Assembly: GCA_002951995.1 (NCBI GenBank)
Contig: CP019797.1
Coordinates: 389,001 to 453,000 of the forward strand
Direction: 5' to 3'
From: Stenotrophomonas acidaminiphila
GTDB lineage: Bacteria; Pseudomonadota; Gammaproteobacteria; Xanthomonadales; Xanthomonadaceae
DNA: 64,000 nucleotides
A program made the translations under genes and the position numbers. Position 1 is the first letter of the stretch. Each line of letters begins with the position of its first letter. The notes under the pieces were generated by a model that saw nothing but the letters and a program-made list of their open reading frames with translations, did not search any database and was not told the DNA's origin. Shown piece after piece: positions 10,626 to 21,762 of the stretch.

Positions 10626-11685
10626 GGTGATGGCCGGATACCTGCTGTTTGCGACGGAGCGCTATGCGCTGCCTATTCTCGCGCCTCTGGCGCAGGCGTT
10701 GCACGCGGGCGGCCATGCGGTCGCGGCCTGGTTCGAGGGCGGTGCCGCCGGGGCGACCCTGGAGGGGGTGCCGTCGATCGGGCTGCAGCAGGCGCTGGCG
10801 ATGCGGCCGCGCGCGGTGCTCAGCGCGGCCAACTGGGTGCCGCCGTTCGTGGCCGGGGCCAAGGTGCAGCTGTTCCATGGTTTCAACGTGCAGAAACGCG
10901 AGGATGCCCGCGGCCATTTCCGCGTGCGCGGCCTGTTCGACCTGTACTGCACGCAGGGACCGGTGACGACGCGGCCGTTCCAGGAGCTGGCCACGCGCGA
11001 GCGCCACTTCGTGGTGCGGGAAACCGGCTGGCCGAAACTCGACCCGCTGTTCCGCGATGATGGCGGGCAGGCCGCCGCCCTGCGCGCAGCGGCCGGCGAC
11101 CGCGCGGTGGTGCTGTTCGGCTCCACCTTCACCGAGCGCCTCAGTGCCGCCCCGCACCTGTACGACAGCATCGCCGCCGACATCGCCGCGGGCGGTCGCT
11201 ACTGGCTGCTGACCCTGCACCCCAAGTGCGCGCCGGAAGTGTTCGAGCGTTACCGCGCGCTGGCCGGCGCCAATGCCCGTTTCATCGAGCCCGAACAGGT
11301 CATGGCCGCGCAGCGCGCCGCCGACGTGCTGGTTTCGGATACGTCGTCGATCGTTTCGGAGTTCGTCGTCCAGCACAAGCCGGTGGTGACCTTCCGCAAC
11401 CGCGTGCCGCAGCCGCACATGCTCGACTTCGACGATCCGCGGCAACTGCCGGACATGCTGGCGCGCGCACTGTCGCCGGAGCCGGCCTTGCTGGCCGAGA
11501 TCGTCCGCTATGCCGATTCGATCCATCCGTATCGTGACGGGCGCTCGGCGGAGCGGGTGATCGCCGCCACCGAGGACTTCATCGCCGGCCGCCTCGGCAC
11601 GCCCGGGCGCAAGCCACTGGGCGCGCTGTGGCGCGGCCTGCAGATCCGCCGCGAGCTGGGCTACTGGGGGCCGTCGCGGTCGTAG
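10624..11685 (+). CDS. CDP-glycerol glycerophosphotransferase-like protein
   Basis: A 353-residue GT-B-like protein resembling the CDP-glycerol:glycerophosphate transferase family. In the N-terminal half KVQLFHGFNVQKRE near residue 80 is the family's conserved G/H region. In the C-terminal half LLTLHPKCAPEVF near 195 and VLVSDTSSIVSEFV near 239 match the nucleotide-binding and active-site segments of teichoic-acid-type transferases. In Gram-negatives such proteins are linked to LPS or capsule. Starts at 10624 (ATG) and 10630 (ATG) are both possible. The acceptor is unknown. Confidence 0.75.
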   Translation: MVMAGYLLFATERYALPILAPLAQALHAGGHAVAAWFEGGAAGATLEGVPSIGLQQALAMRPRAVLSAANWVPPFVAGAKVQLFHGFNVQKREDARGHFRVRGLFDLYCTQGPVTTRPFQELATRERHFVVRETGWPKLDPLFRDDGGQAAALRAAAGDRAVVLFGSTFTERLSAAPHLYDSIAADIAAGGRYWLLTLHPKCAPEVFERYRALAGANARFIEPEQVMAAQRAADVLVSDTSSIVSEFVVQHKPVVTFRNRVPQPHMLDFDDPRQLPDMLARALSPEPALLAEIVRYADSIHPYRDGRSAERVIAATEDFIAGRLGTPGRKPLGALWRGLQIRRELGYWGPSRS

Positions 11686-11707
11686 CGCCCCGGTCTCCGC
11701 CGCGCCC

Positions 11708-13207
11708 TTACCAGCGCAGCCGGCGCCGCGCCATCTCCTGCCCCAGCTGCTCCATCAGTTCGCGGGCGCGCGCTGCTTCCAGGAAGTGCAGCCGCAGCGG
11801 CGGCGAGCCGGAGGCGCCGGCGGTATCCAAGGTGAGGGTGGCGGTGCCGAAGCAGTGGTCCAGCGGCGAGCGGTCCAGGCGCAGCGCCTGCAGCTTGTCC
11901 AGCTCGGCCACCCGCCACCAGCGGCTCCACCAGCCACCGCGTATCGCGACCCGGCGCGAGTCGATGCTGTAGCCCATGCGCGCGACCTGGCGATGCGCAT
12001 GCAGCGCGGACCAGGGCAGCCACAGCAGCGGCAGCAGGCCCCAGGCACCAAACTGGCGGCAGCCCAGCGCGGTCACCGCGGCAACGGTCACCAGCGCCGG
12101 CAGGCACAGGCGCCACCAGCCGCGCATCGACACCGCCTGCCATCGTGCCGGCGGCCACTGCACCGCGGGCAACAGGTGCTGCAGCAATGCGTCGCAGGCC
12201 GCGGGCGCGGCCACCGGTACCAGCTCCTTCAGGGCCCGGCCCTGCTGCTCCTGGCCACCGCCGCTGGCGATGTCCACGCGCAGCTGGCGACGCCCGAACA
12301 GGCGATGCAGCATGCCTTCGCGCAGGGTCCAGGCCTGGATGCGGCGCTGCGCGACGCTGCTGCGCGAGCGGCTGAGCAAGCCGCGTTCGACGGTCAGCCG
12401 GCGCTCGGCCTCGCTGAGGCGGAAGCCGTGGTATTGCACGATCGCCAGGGCAATGGACATCAGCGCCATCAGCAGCAGTCCGGCCACCAAGACCAGCGCG
12501 ACGGTGCCGGCCAGCGGCACCGCGCCCAGCTGCAGCTGGCTGGCATAGCCCACCGCCTGCCGGCCCTGGTCGCGGACGAATTCCTCCGCGACATCGCGCG
12601 GGAACATCTGCCAGATCGCGCCGCAGGCGGCCGCGGCCACCACCAGGGCGCGGTTGGAGATCAGTCCCAGCCGCACCAGTTCCGGCAGCCGCAGTTCGAG
12701 CAGCGGGGCCGGAGCGGCGGGCCCGCTGTCCACGGCCGCCGGCGCGCTTTCGCCGCGCTGGCGGATGAGGCGTTCCAGCTCCAGCGCCTGCGCCAGCCGC
12801 AGCACCCGCATCTGCGCCTCGGGCTTGTCGCCGGCGGCCGACTCCAGGCGCAGCTCGGCCACGCCGAACAGGCGGTGCAGCAGGTTCTGGTGGACCACCA
12901 CGTTGTGGATGCGCGCGAACGGGATTTCGCGGCGGGTGCGCTCGAGGATGCCACTGCGCACGGTCAGCGCATCGCTGCCGATCCGGTAGCGGTAGGTCAG
13001 GTACTGCAGCAGCGCGCTGCCGGTCATGGCCAGCAGTACCGCGAGGGTGACCAGGTGGAACGGCCATTCGCCGTCCTGGCGGCGGCTGCCGAAGAACAGC
13101 AGTGCCACCAGCGGCAGCAGGAACTGCTGCAGGTGCTGCTGCAGTTCGAACAGCCACGACCAGGGGTGCAGGCGCTGGTCCGGTGCGTCGTCCGCGCTGT
13201 CGGGCAT
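11708..13207 (-). CDS. Membrane protein with three bPH2 (DUF304) domains, YdbT-like
   Basis: A 499-residue membrane protein with three repeats of the bacterial pleckstrin-like domain, each preceded by hydrophobic segments. Visible repeats are YRIGSDALTVRSGILERTRREIP near 70, GFRLSEAERRLTVERGLLSRS near 270 and MGYSIDSRRVAIRGGWW near 415. Family members are annotated YdbT; their function is not firmly known. The ATG at 13207 lies two bases after the stop of the smaller bPH2 gene, so the pair forms one operon as ydbS-ydbT does elsewhere. Confidence 0.86.
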   Translation of the reverse strand: MPDSADDAPDQRLHPWSWLFELQQHLQQFLLPLVALLFFGSRRQDGEWPFHLVTLAVLLAMTGSALLQYLTYRYRIGSDALTVRSGILERTRREIPFARIHNVVVHQNLLHRLFGVAELRLESAAGDKPEAQMRVLRLAQALELERLIRQRGESAPAAVDSGPAAPAPLLELRLPELVRLGLISNRALVVAAAACGAIWQMFPRDVAEEFVRDQGRQAVGYASQLQLGAVPLAGTVALVLVAGLLLMALMSIALAIVQYHGFRLSEAERRLTVERGLLSRSRSSVAQRRIQAWTLREGMLHRLFGRRQLRVDIASGGGQEQQGRALKELVPVAAPAACDALLQHLLPAVQWPPARWQAVSMRGWWRLCLPALVTVAAVTALGCRQFGAWGLLPLLWLPWSALHAHRQVARMGYSIDSRRVAIRGGWWSRWWRVAELDKLQALRLDRSPLDHCFGTATLTLDTAGASGSPPLRLHFLEAARARELMEQLGQEMARRRLRW

Positions 13208-13209
13208 GC

Positions 13210-13716
13210 TCACAGCGCGTCGTCGTGGTCGAGTTGGCGGGCCAGCCGGTCGCGCAGGTGCTCGGCGTCCTCCTGCGCCAGCCCGGCGATGGCGACGGTG
13301 TTCATCCGCGTGCCCGCGGTATGCACGACCAGCGTCGCCAGGTTGGCGGCGCGCTGCAGGGGGCCGCGGCGCAGGTCCAGGTGCTGCACGCGCGACACCG
13401 GTACATGGCTCTCGCTCTGCCACAGGTGGCCGCGGCGCACGCCCAGCGCCTGCGGATCCAGCCGCCAGAATGTGCGGCGATGCCGGCGCCAGCCGATCCA
13501 GGCACCGCCCAGCAGGCCGGCAACGGCGGCGACCAGCACGCTCGGCAGCCACCAGGGGGTGCGCAGCACCAGCGACAGCACGCCGCTGGCCAGCAGCAGC
13601 ACCAGCATCGATGCCAGCCCCGCGCCGATCGCGGCGAACGGCGCGCCGCGCGCCGGCAGCGGTTGCCAGTCAGCGGTGGTGGAAGGCGGGGTGGGGAGCT
13701 CGGGAGGTTCGATCAT
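13210..13716 (-). CDS. bPH2 domain membrane protein, YdbS-like
   Basis: A 168-residue protein with two adjacent transmembrane segments (about residues 32-75) followed by one bPH2 domain (TFWRLDPQALGVRRGHLW near 82, then HLDLRRGPLQR near 112). I choose the ATG at 13716 (MIEPPELPTP) rather than the further upstream start because the extra twelve codons look non-coding. It is first in the two-gene unit with the three-domain protein. Function unknown. Confidence 0.84.
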   Translation of the reverse strand: MIEPPELPTPPSTTADWQPLPARGAPFAAIGAGLASMLVLLLASGVLSLVLRTPWWLPSVLVAAVAGLLGGAWIGWRRHRRTFWRLDPQALGVRRGHLWQSESHVPVSRVQHLDLRRGPLQRAANLATLVVHTAGTRMNTVAIAGLAQEDAEHLRDRLARQLDHDDAL

Positions 13717-13771
13717 GGCGCGACCATACAGGCACCTCGGGAGGTCCGTCATCCGGGCGCCGCGGCCGTGC

Positions 13772-14901
13772 CTACTGCGCCGACATGATCAGCGCGTCGA
13801 CGTCCAGGTGGTGGCCGGCGCGCGCGGCCTTGGTGCGCAGGTACTGCTCGTTCTCGGCGGTGATCTCGCCGGTCACCGGGATGCTGCCCAGCACCTCGAT
13901 GCCGGCATTGCGCAGGTGCTGCACCTTGGTGGGGTTGTTGGTCAGCAGCTGGATGCGCTGCACGCCCAGCCCGCGCAGCATGGCGATGGCGCTGCCGTAG
14001 CGGCGCTCGTCGGCGCCGAAGCCCAACTGCGCGTCTGCGTCGATGGTGTCCAGCCCCTCGTGCTGGTAGCCATACGCGCGCATCTTGGCGGCGATGCCGG
14101 TGCCACGGCCTTCCTGGTCCAGGTACAGCAGGATGCCGCCGCCCAGTTCCTTCAGCGTGCGCAGCGCGCGCCGCAGCTGGTCGCCGCAGTCGCACTTGAG
14201 CGAACCGAACAGGTCGCCGGTCAGGCACGAGGAATGCACGCGCACCGGCACCACGCCCTGCAGGTCGGGGCTGCCGACGATCACCGCGACCTGGTCGCGC
14301 TGCGCCACCCCGCCGCGGAACACCGCGAACTCGGTCATGCCGACATCGCGCAGTGGCACCGGCGAGCGGGTCACCAGTTCGTAGTCCTGGCCGGCCTGGG
14401 CGGCGCCGCAGCGCAGGTCGTCCAGCGCCAGGTGCAGGCAAGCGTCGAATGCCGTGTCGCCGGCATGCAGGGTGGTCGATACCAGCGCCGGCAGCAGCAG
14501 GCCCAGGCGCGCCACTTCCACGGCCGCCGCATCCAGGGCGTCGCCCTCGCTGGGAGGCCGTCCGGCGAGGGCGTGTCGCGCAGGTAGGACAGCGCCGCCA
14601 GGGCCTCGAAGCCTTGCCCGGCCAGCGCGATGCGGATGCCGTGGGCGCTGTCGATGCCCAGCGTGCGTGCGCGCGGCGTGGTCAGGAACAGGTAATGGCG
14701 GTCGTCCGCGGCATGCGCGAACGCGGCGAAGCCGGCCGGCGAGGCGCTGTCCAGCGCCATCGTGGCGAGGCGGCGGTCACCCTCGGTGATCACCACCGGT
14801 CGCCCTGCGCGCAGTTCGGCGGCGGCGCGCTCGCAGCGGATCGCCGCGGTCTCGCCAAAGCAGGGGAGGGCGGCAGCGGGGAGGGGGGAGGTGGCGTTCA
14901 T
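13772..14901 (-). pseudogene. ribA: GTP cyclohydrolase II (RibA) with RibB-like N-terminus, frameshifted
   Basis: GTP cyclohydrolase II starts riboflavin synthesis from GTP. The C-terminal part (frame 14521 to 13772) holds the zinc motif HSSCLTGDLFGSLKCDCG, the LYLDQEGRGTGIAAK loop and LLTNNPTKVQHL. The N-terminal part (frame from 14901) is a RibB-like domain beginning MNATSPLPAAALPC. The frames break inside a GGG run at 14552-14554: adding one G gives a continuous protein passing from YLRDTPSPDGLP into SEGDALDAAAVEVARLG. The lesion is either a real frameshift or an under-called homopolymer. Since riboflavin is essential, a sequencing error or a second ribA elsewhere is likely. Confidence 0.85.
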
Positions 14902-14983
14902 CGGCAACCTAATGGGGTCGGCGCCGGCGGATTCAATCGATCACCGGGGTGACGCAGTGTTGCAGGGGCATGCTGCGGGCGCA

Positions 14984-15904
14984 TCAGTGCGGGTGGCGCT
15001 CGGTGGCGTACGGGTCGCTCTCGCCGCTGCCCGGCGGGCGCAGCGTGTAGCGCTTGTAGGTCCACTGGTACTGCGCCGGGTCGCGCCGGGCGATGCGCTC
15101 GATGCCCGCGCTCAACGCGCTGGTGGCGACCTGCAGGTCGGGATCGGCGATCGACGCCGGCGCCGGTTCCACGTGCAGGGCGAACTCGATGTCCGGGCCG
15201 ATCCGCTCGCACCAGGCGTAGAGCACGGTGGCGCCGGTACGCTCGGCCAGGCGGTTGACCAGGGTCATGGTCAGCGCCTGCACATCGAAGAACGGCACGA
15301 ACACGCCGTCGCCGTTCTTCGGCTGCTGGTCGGGCAGGATGCCGACCGAGCCGCCGTCCTTGAGTACCTTGAACAGCTGCCGCACCGCGGGGCCCTCGGC
15401 CCGCACCTGGCGGATGTTGTCGCCACCGCGGACCCGCTGCAGGAAGGCGTCGCCGACCGGGTTGTCCGGGGGCGCGTAGACGATGGCGATCGGCCCGCGC
15501 GAGGCCAGCCACTGGTTCAGCAGTTCCCAGTTGCCGTAGTGCGGGGCCACCACGATCACGCCCCTGCCGGCGGCCAGCGCGGCGTCGTACAGCGCCTGGC
15601 CGTGGCGCTCGCGCAGGTGGGTGGCCAGATTGCGGGCCGGGTCGTGGGTCCACAGGTACAGGGTCTCCAGCGCCTGGCGGGCGGTGGTCCTGAGGATGTC
15701 GCGGTGCAGGCGCGCGCGCTGCGGCGCCGACAGCGCCGGGTAGGCCAGTTCCAGGTTGCGCCGCGTCACCCGGCTCTCGCGGGCGTCCAGCCGGCGCCAC
15801 AGCCAGGCCAGGGCATCGGCCAGGGCCCGCTGCCAGGACCAGGGCAGGGCGGTCAGCCCGGCGGCGAGGCGGTGGTAGAGCTTGGCGGCGCGTTCCGGTT
15901 TCAT
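14984..15904 (-). CDS. lpxL: Lipid A lauroyl acyltransferase family (LpxL/HtrB)
   Basis: A 306-residue inner-membrane late acyltransferase adding a secondary acyl chain to Kdo2-lipid A. The family HX4D/E catalytic box appears as APHYGNWELL near residue 118, and the downstream GILPDQQPKNGDGVFVPFF near 196 is the second hallmark. QYQWTYKRY near 283 matches the conserved C-terminal WxyKRF motif. A hydrophobic N-terminal stretch near residues 12-36 is the membrane anchor. The ATG at 15904 gives the typical N-terminus. Which of LpxL, LpxM or LpxP it equals cannot be decided here. Confidence 0.9.
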   Translation of the reverse strand: MKPERAAKLYHRLAAGLTALPWSWQRALADALAWLWRRLDARESRVTRRNLELAYPALSAPQRARLHRDILRTTARQALETLYLWTHDPARNLATHLRERHGQALYDAALAAGRGVIVVAPHYGNWELLNQWLASRGPIAIVYAPPDNPVGDAFLQRVRGGDNIRQVRAEGPAVRQLFKVLKDGGSVGILPDQQPKNGDGVFVPFFDVQALTMTLVNRLAERTGATVLYAWCERIGPDIEFALHVEPAPASIADPDLQVATSALSAGIERIARRDPAQYQWTYKRYTLRPPGSGESDPYATERHPH

Positions 15905-16026
15905 CCGTGCAAGTTTAGCCCGCCGCGGCGGCGGACCCGGCAGCGGCGCCGCCGGGCGGCTGCAGGGCCGTCGCTGCGGCGTCCGGTGCGGTATATGGTG
16001 CGCGCTCCCCTTTTCCAGGAGCCGCC

Positions 16027-16467
16027 ATGCTTTCCCTCCTCCAGCGCGTCACCCAGGCGTCGGTCAGCGTCGGGGACCAGGTCGTCGGGCAGATCGGCCC
16101 GGGGTTGCTGGTGCTGGTCGGCGTCGAGCCGGGCGACGACGAGGCGGCGCTGGCGCGGATGGCCGAGCGTCTGCTCGGATACCGGGTTTTCGCCGACGAT
16201 GCTGGCAGGATGAACCGCTCGCTGCGCGATACCGGGGGCGGCCTGCTGCTGGTCAGCCAGTTCACCCTGGCCGCCGACACCCGTTCGGGCATGCGCCCGG
16301 GCTTCAGCACTGCCGCGGCGCCGGCCGAGGCTGAACGGCTATTCAATCGATTGGTGGCGATCTGCCGTGAAAAACACGTCGGCGGGGTGGAAACCGGGCG
16401 CTTCGGGGCCCATATGGTGGTCAGCCTGGTCAACGATGGACCGGTGACCTTCCTGCTCAGACCCTGA
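16027..16467 (+). CDS. dtd: D-aminoacyl-tRNA deacylase
   Basis: Hydrolyses D-aminoacyl-tRNAs and mischarged glycyl-tRNA in the cytosol. The protein has 146 residues, exactly the family size. The catalytic SQFTLAADT near residue 78 and the cis-Gly-Pro motif in NDGPVTFLL near 136 are both present, along with [13 protein letters not shown] near 26. It lies 91 bases upstream of rpoD on the same strand, but rpoD has its own promoter-like element, so the two need not be co-transcribed. Confidence 0.96.
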   Translation: MLSLLQRVTQASVSVGDQVVGQIGPGLLVLVGVEPGDDEAALARMAERLLGYRVFADDAGRMNRSLRDTGGGLLLVSQFTLAADTRSGMRPGFSTAAAPAEAERLFNRLVAICREKHVGGVETGRFGAHMVVSLVNDGPVTFLLRP

Positions 16468-16507
16468 CGCGCCGTGAAACCACCGCCCGGCAAGCGTTAT
16501 GCTGCGC

Positions 16508-16516
16508 TGGTATAAT
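16508..16516 (+). promoter_or_regulatory. Extended -10 promoter of rpoD
   Basis: TGGTATAAT is a perfect consensus -10 hexamer (TATAAT at 16511-16516) with the TGn extension, 43 bases before the rpoD ATG. No convincing -35 hexamer lies 17 bases upstream, which is acceptable for extended -10 promoters. AT-rich elements this perfect are rare in this 70% G+C window. Confidence 0.65.
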
Positions 16517-16558
16517 AGTAGGTTCTCTATCTTTCCCTGCCGGTGGCGCGAGCACTAC

Positions 16559-18412
<1,854 letters not shown>

Positions 18413-18441
18413 CCGCGCGGCGTCACCGCGGTACCGAAGAG

Positions 18442-18470
18442 AAGGCCCCGCATCGCGGGCCTTTTCGTTT
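18442..18470 (+). terminator. Rho-independent terminator of rpoD
   Basis: AAGGCCCCGC and GCGGGCCTT form a stem with one bulged C around ATC, followed by TTTTCGTTTTG. It lies 30 bases after the rpoD stop and has the T-rich tail of an intrinsic terminator. Confidence 0.85.
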
Positions 18471-18546
18471 TGTGGCGCCGCGCCAATACCTCGATGGCGA
18501 CGGATGTTATCTTCGATAGAGATTGGATCGATCCAAGGGGCCGGCA

Positions 18547-20880
18547 ATGGCAGTCAGGCAGGCGAAGTGGATGGTCGCGCTGGTGCTGTTGGCGGGCACG
18601 GCGGCAGCGGGCGAGCGTGCCGGCGAGCACGCGGTGGCGGCGGTGGACCCGTTCATCGGCACCGGCGGCGAAGGCCACACCTACCCGGGCGCGACGGTGC
18701 CGCACGGCATGGTCCAGCTCAGCCCCGACACCCAGATCCGGTCGCGCAGGGACGGCTACGGCTGGGCGGCCGGCTACCGGCACGACGACACCACCATCGC
18801 CGGCTTCTCGCACACGCACTTCTCCGGCACCGGCCACTCCGACCTGGGCGACGTGCTGCTGATGCCACTCAGCGGCGAAGTGAAATACGAGCGTGGCGAC
18901 GTCACCCGGCCGGGCAGCGGCTACACCTCGCGCTTCGATCACCGCAGCGAGCGCGCCGAGCCGGGCTACTACGCCGTCACCCTGGACGACTCCGGGGTGC
19001 GCGCCGAACTCACCGCCAGTGCGCGCGTGGGCATGCACCGCTATGCCTTCCCCGCGGACCGGCCGGCGCATGTGCTGGTCGACCTGCGCACCAGCATGTA
19101 CGACTACCCGGGCAAGATCCTGTGGTCGCGCCTGCGGTTGCGCGCGGACGGCACCGTGACCGGTTACCGCCAGACCCGCGGCTGGGCGCCGGGACGGCAG
19201 CTGTACTTCGCCATGCGCTTTTCGCGGCCGCAGCGCGGCCACGCCTTCCACGACACCGAAAGTGATGTGGTCTACCGCGGCTTCCCGCCGCCGGCGGAGA
19301 AGGACCCAGGCGCGCGAGCGCAGATCGAGGGCCGGCAGCTGGTGGGCAGCTTCGATTTCGGCCCGGGTGGACGCGAGCCGCTGCTGGTCAAGGTGTCGAT
19401 CTCGCCGGTCAGCGAGGACAACGCCATCGCCAACCTCGACGCCGAAGCGCCCGGCTGGGACTTCGACGGCGTGCGCGCCGCCGCCCGCGCGCAGTGGGCG
19501 CAGGCGCTGGCGGCGGTGGAAGTGGACGCAGCGCCGGCGCAGCGCACCGCGTTCTACACCGCGCTGTACCACAGCATGCTCGGGCCGACCCTGTTCATGG
19601 ACAGCGATGGCCGCTACCGCGGCCCCGACAACGCCGTGCACCAGGCGCAGGGCTGGACAAACTATTCGACCTTCTCGCTGTGGGACACCTATCGCGCGCT
19701 GCACCCGCTGATGACCCTGCTGCAGCCGCCGCAGCGCAGCAGCGACATGGTCAACTCGCTGTTGGCCGCGCGCCGCGAAAGCCCCTACGGGATCCTGCCG
19801 GTGTGGTCGTTCCACGGCCTGGAGACGTGGTGCATGATCGGCTACCACGCGGTGCCGGTGATCGCCGATGCCTACCTGAAGGGCATCCGTGGCTTCGACG
19901 CCGACGAAGCACTGCAGGCGATGGTCGCCAGTGCCAACTACGGGCCGTATGACGGCATCGCCCAGTACCGCGAACTGGGCTGGGTGCCGATCGACGAGGA
20001 AGGCGAGGCGGCGAGCAAGACCCTGGAATACGCCTACGACGACTGGAGCATCGCACGCATGGCCACGGCCATGGGGCGGGACGATGTCGCCGCGGAATTC
20101 GCCAAGCGCGCCGGCAACTGGAAACACGCCTTCGATCCGTCCACCGGCTTCATGCGCGCGCGCAGGCGCGACGGCCGCTTCCGCGAACCCTTCGACCCGG
20201 CCGCCAGTGGCTACGGCAGCGACTACACCGAAGGCAACGCCTGGCAGTATTCGTGGTACGTGCCGCAGGACGTGGCCGGGCTCGCCGCCGCGCATGGCGG
20301 CGCTGACACGCTGCTGCAACGGCTCGACGCGGTGTTCGATGCGAAGGTGGACCCGGCGGTGTTCGAGCACATGGAGGACATCACCGGCCTGATCGGCTGG
20401 TACGCGCACGGCAACGAGCCCAGCCACCATGTCGCCTACCTCTACGCCTACGCCGGCCAGCCATGGCGCACCCAGGCCCGGCTGAAGCGGATCATGGACA
20501 CCCAGTACGCGCCGCGCCCGGATGGCCTGGCCGGCAACGACGACCTCGGGCAGATGTCGGCGTGATATGTGTTCACCGCGCTGGGCTTCTACCCGGTCAC
20601 GCCGGGCAGCAACGAGTACATCATCGGCCGCCCGTTCCTGCCGCGTGCGCGCCTGAACCTGCCCAACGGCAAGCATTTCACCATCGTGGCCGAAGGCCTG
20701 GACGAGGCCCATCCCTACGTCGGCCGCGTCACCCTCGATGGCAAGCCGCTGGACCGCGCGTTCCTGCGCCACGACGAGATCATGGCCGGCGGCGAGCTGC
20801 GCTTCACCCTGCAGGCCGAGCCCAACCGCGAGTGGGGCACCCGGCCCGACGCCCGCCCGTACTCGCAGTCCACGCACTGA
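18547..20880 (+). pseudogene. GH92 alpha-mannosidase-like protein interrupted by an in-frame TGA
   Basis: An exported glycoside hydrolase of family 92 (calcium-dependent exo-alpha-mannosidases). A signal peptide ([16 protein letters not shown]) is followed by [16 protein letters not shown], the family N-terminus; [15 protein letters not shown] and [17 protein letters not shown] are conserved active-site regions. At 20563-20565 a TGA replaces the expected Trp codon in the conserved GQMSAWYVF motif; the frame then continues unbroken for 105 codons to 20880. A start at 18547 has AAGGGG six bases upstream. The interruption removes the last 14% including part of the catalytic domain, so the product is probably inactive unless the stop is an error or is read through. 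Total length would be about 777 residues. Confidence 0.85.
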
Positions 20881-20949
20881 GCCGCGCATGCCGGAGCCGC
20901 CGCCGGTGGCCGCCTGCCGCGGCCTCCACTACACTTGCGCACCGGCAGC

Positions 20950-21025
20950 GGGCCTATAGCTCAACGGTTAGAGCAGAGGACTCATAATCCTTTGGTTCCA
21001 GGTTCGAATCCTGGTGGGCCCACCA
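20950..21025 (+). tRNA. tRNA-Ile2 (anticodon CAU, lysidine type)
   Basis: The 76-base sequence folds as a cloverleaf: acceptor GGGCCTA with TGGGCCC, T-arm CCAGGTTCGAATCCTGG, anticodon loop CTCATAA, encoded CCA end. CAU occurs in initiator and elongator tRNA-Met and in tRNA-Ile2. The C4-G69 and C5-G68 acceptor pairs match E. coli tRNA-Ile2 and TilS recognition rather than tRNA-Met, so I favour the Ile2 isoacceptor for AUA codons. It is the likely integration site of the island that follows. Confidence 0.85.
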
Positions 21026-21029
21026 GATT

Positions 21030-21045
21030 GACTTCTACAGAAGTC
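21030..21045. repeat. Inverted repeat beside the tRNA 3' end
   Basis: GACTTCT-AC-AGAAGTC, seven-base arms, starts four bases after the tRNA CCA end. There is no T-run after it, so it is not a clear terminator. Its place between a tRNA end and an integrase remnant suggests an integrase or excisionase arm site, or a processing hairpin. Confidence 0.4.
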
Positions 21046-21199
21046 CAGAGACGTCTTGCGAGAGCTTCGTAGCGCTGGATTTGCAGCTGTTCTGGCGTCC
21101 AGCTGTGTCCAGTGGTATCCACCTGCATCCAAGAAAAAAGTGAGTCACGCTGTGTGTCAGCGGGCTATACGCCCCTAGACGACCAGACGCTCGACTCAC

Positions 21200-21762
21200 A
21201 TGTTGGCCGACACCAAGTTGCGCTCGCTCAAGCCGAAGGCCAGTCCCTTCCGTGTGTCTGATGCCAACGGCTTGTACATTGAAGTGCGCCATCGGGAGCC
21301 AAGATCTGGCGTTACCGCTATTGCTAACTGAGCAAAGCAAGCATCGTCACGCTTGATGAGTACCCCCCCCTCAATGTCGCTGCAGGCTGTTCGCGTCGAG
21401 CGCGACCGTCTGCGCTCATTGCTGCGCGTTGGGGCAAATCCTGCTCAGGTGGCTCGGGTGTAGAAGGCCGCACATGGCGAGCGGTCCGCAAACACCTTCC
21501 TCCCGGGTCGGTCGTGCGGGAGCGCAGGCTGATCGAGAAGGATCTGGTTGGGCTGGCGGATCTTCCTATCGGGGACATTACTGCTCCGGCTTTACTGGCC
21601 GCACCGGCCGTGCTGATAGGAATCCGGCCCAAGATCTTACCGGGGGCGCTCGAGCAGCAGGCGAAGCACTTTGCGAGCGTGACCGACCCGGCTCTCATCG
21701 GCGATCCGTTGTGCGCGCTTTGGGGCGCGCAGACCCCATCAACTGAGTTTTTCAGGTCGTAA
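21200..21762 (+). pseudogene. Decayed P4-type tyrosine integrase (DUF4102 N-terminus)
   Basis: From an ATG at 21200 the frame reads LRSLKPKASPFRVSDANGLY, the N-terminal DUF4102 arm-binding domain of P4-family integrases, 175 bases from the tRNA. The frame then shifts: KIWRYRY, a stop, then SKASIVTLDEYP in another frame, then VRVERDRLRSLLRVGANPAQ in a third. A last piece, RLIEKDLVGLADLPIGDITAP to ALIGDPLCALWG, matches the middle of such integrases with internal deletions. The catalytic C-terminus (R-H-R-Y) is absent. The gene cannot make a working integrase, so the island is fixed in place. Confidence 0.8.

Noticed and set aside
20563..20565. Recoding of TGA as Trp or selenocysteine
   Set aside because: TGA is the normal stop of many genes here, no SECIS-like element is evident, and the position is Trp in the family, so a mutation or base-call error is simpler.
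21124..21150. TGCATCC at 21124 as a sixth ECF promoter
   Set aside because: The position 16 bases downstream reads ACGC rather than CGTA, and there is no intact gene behind it. Judged chance.
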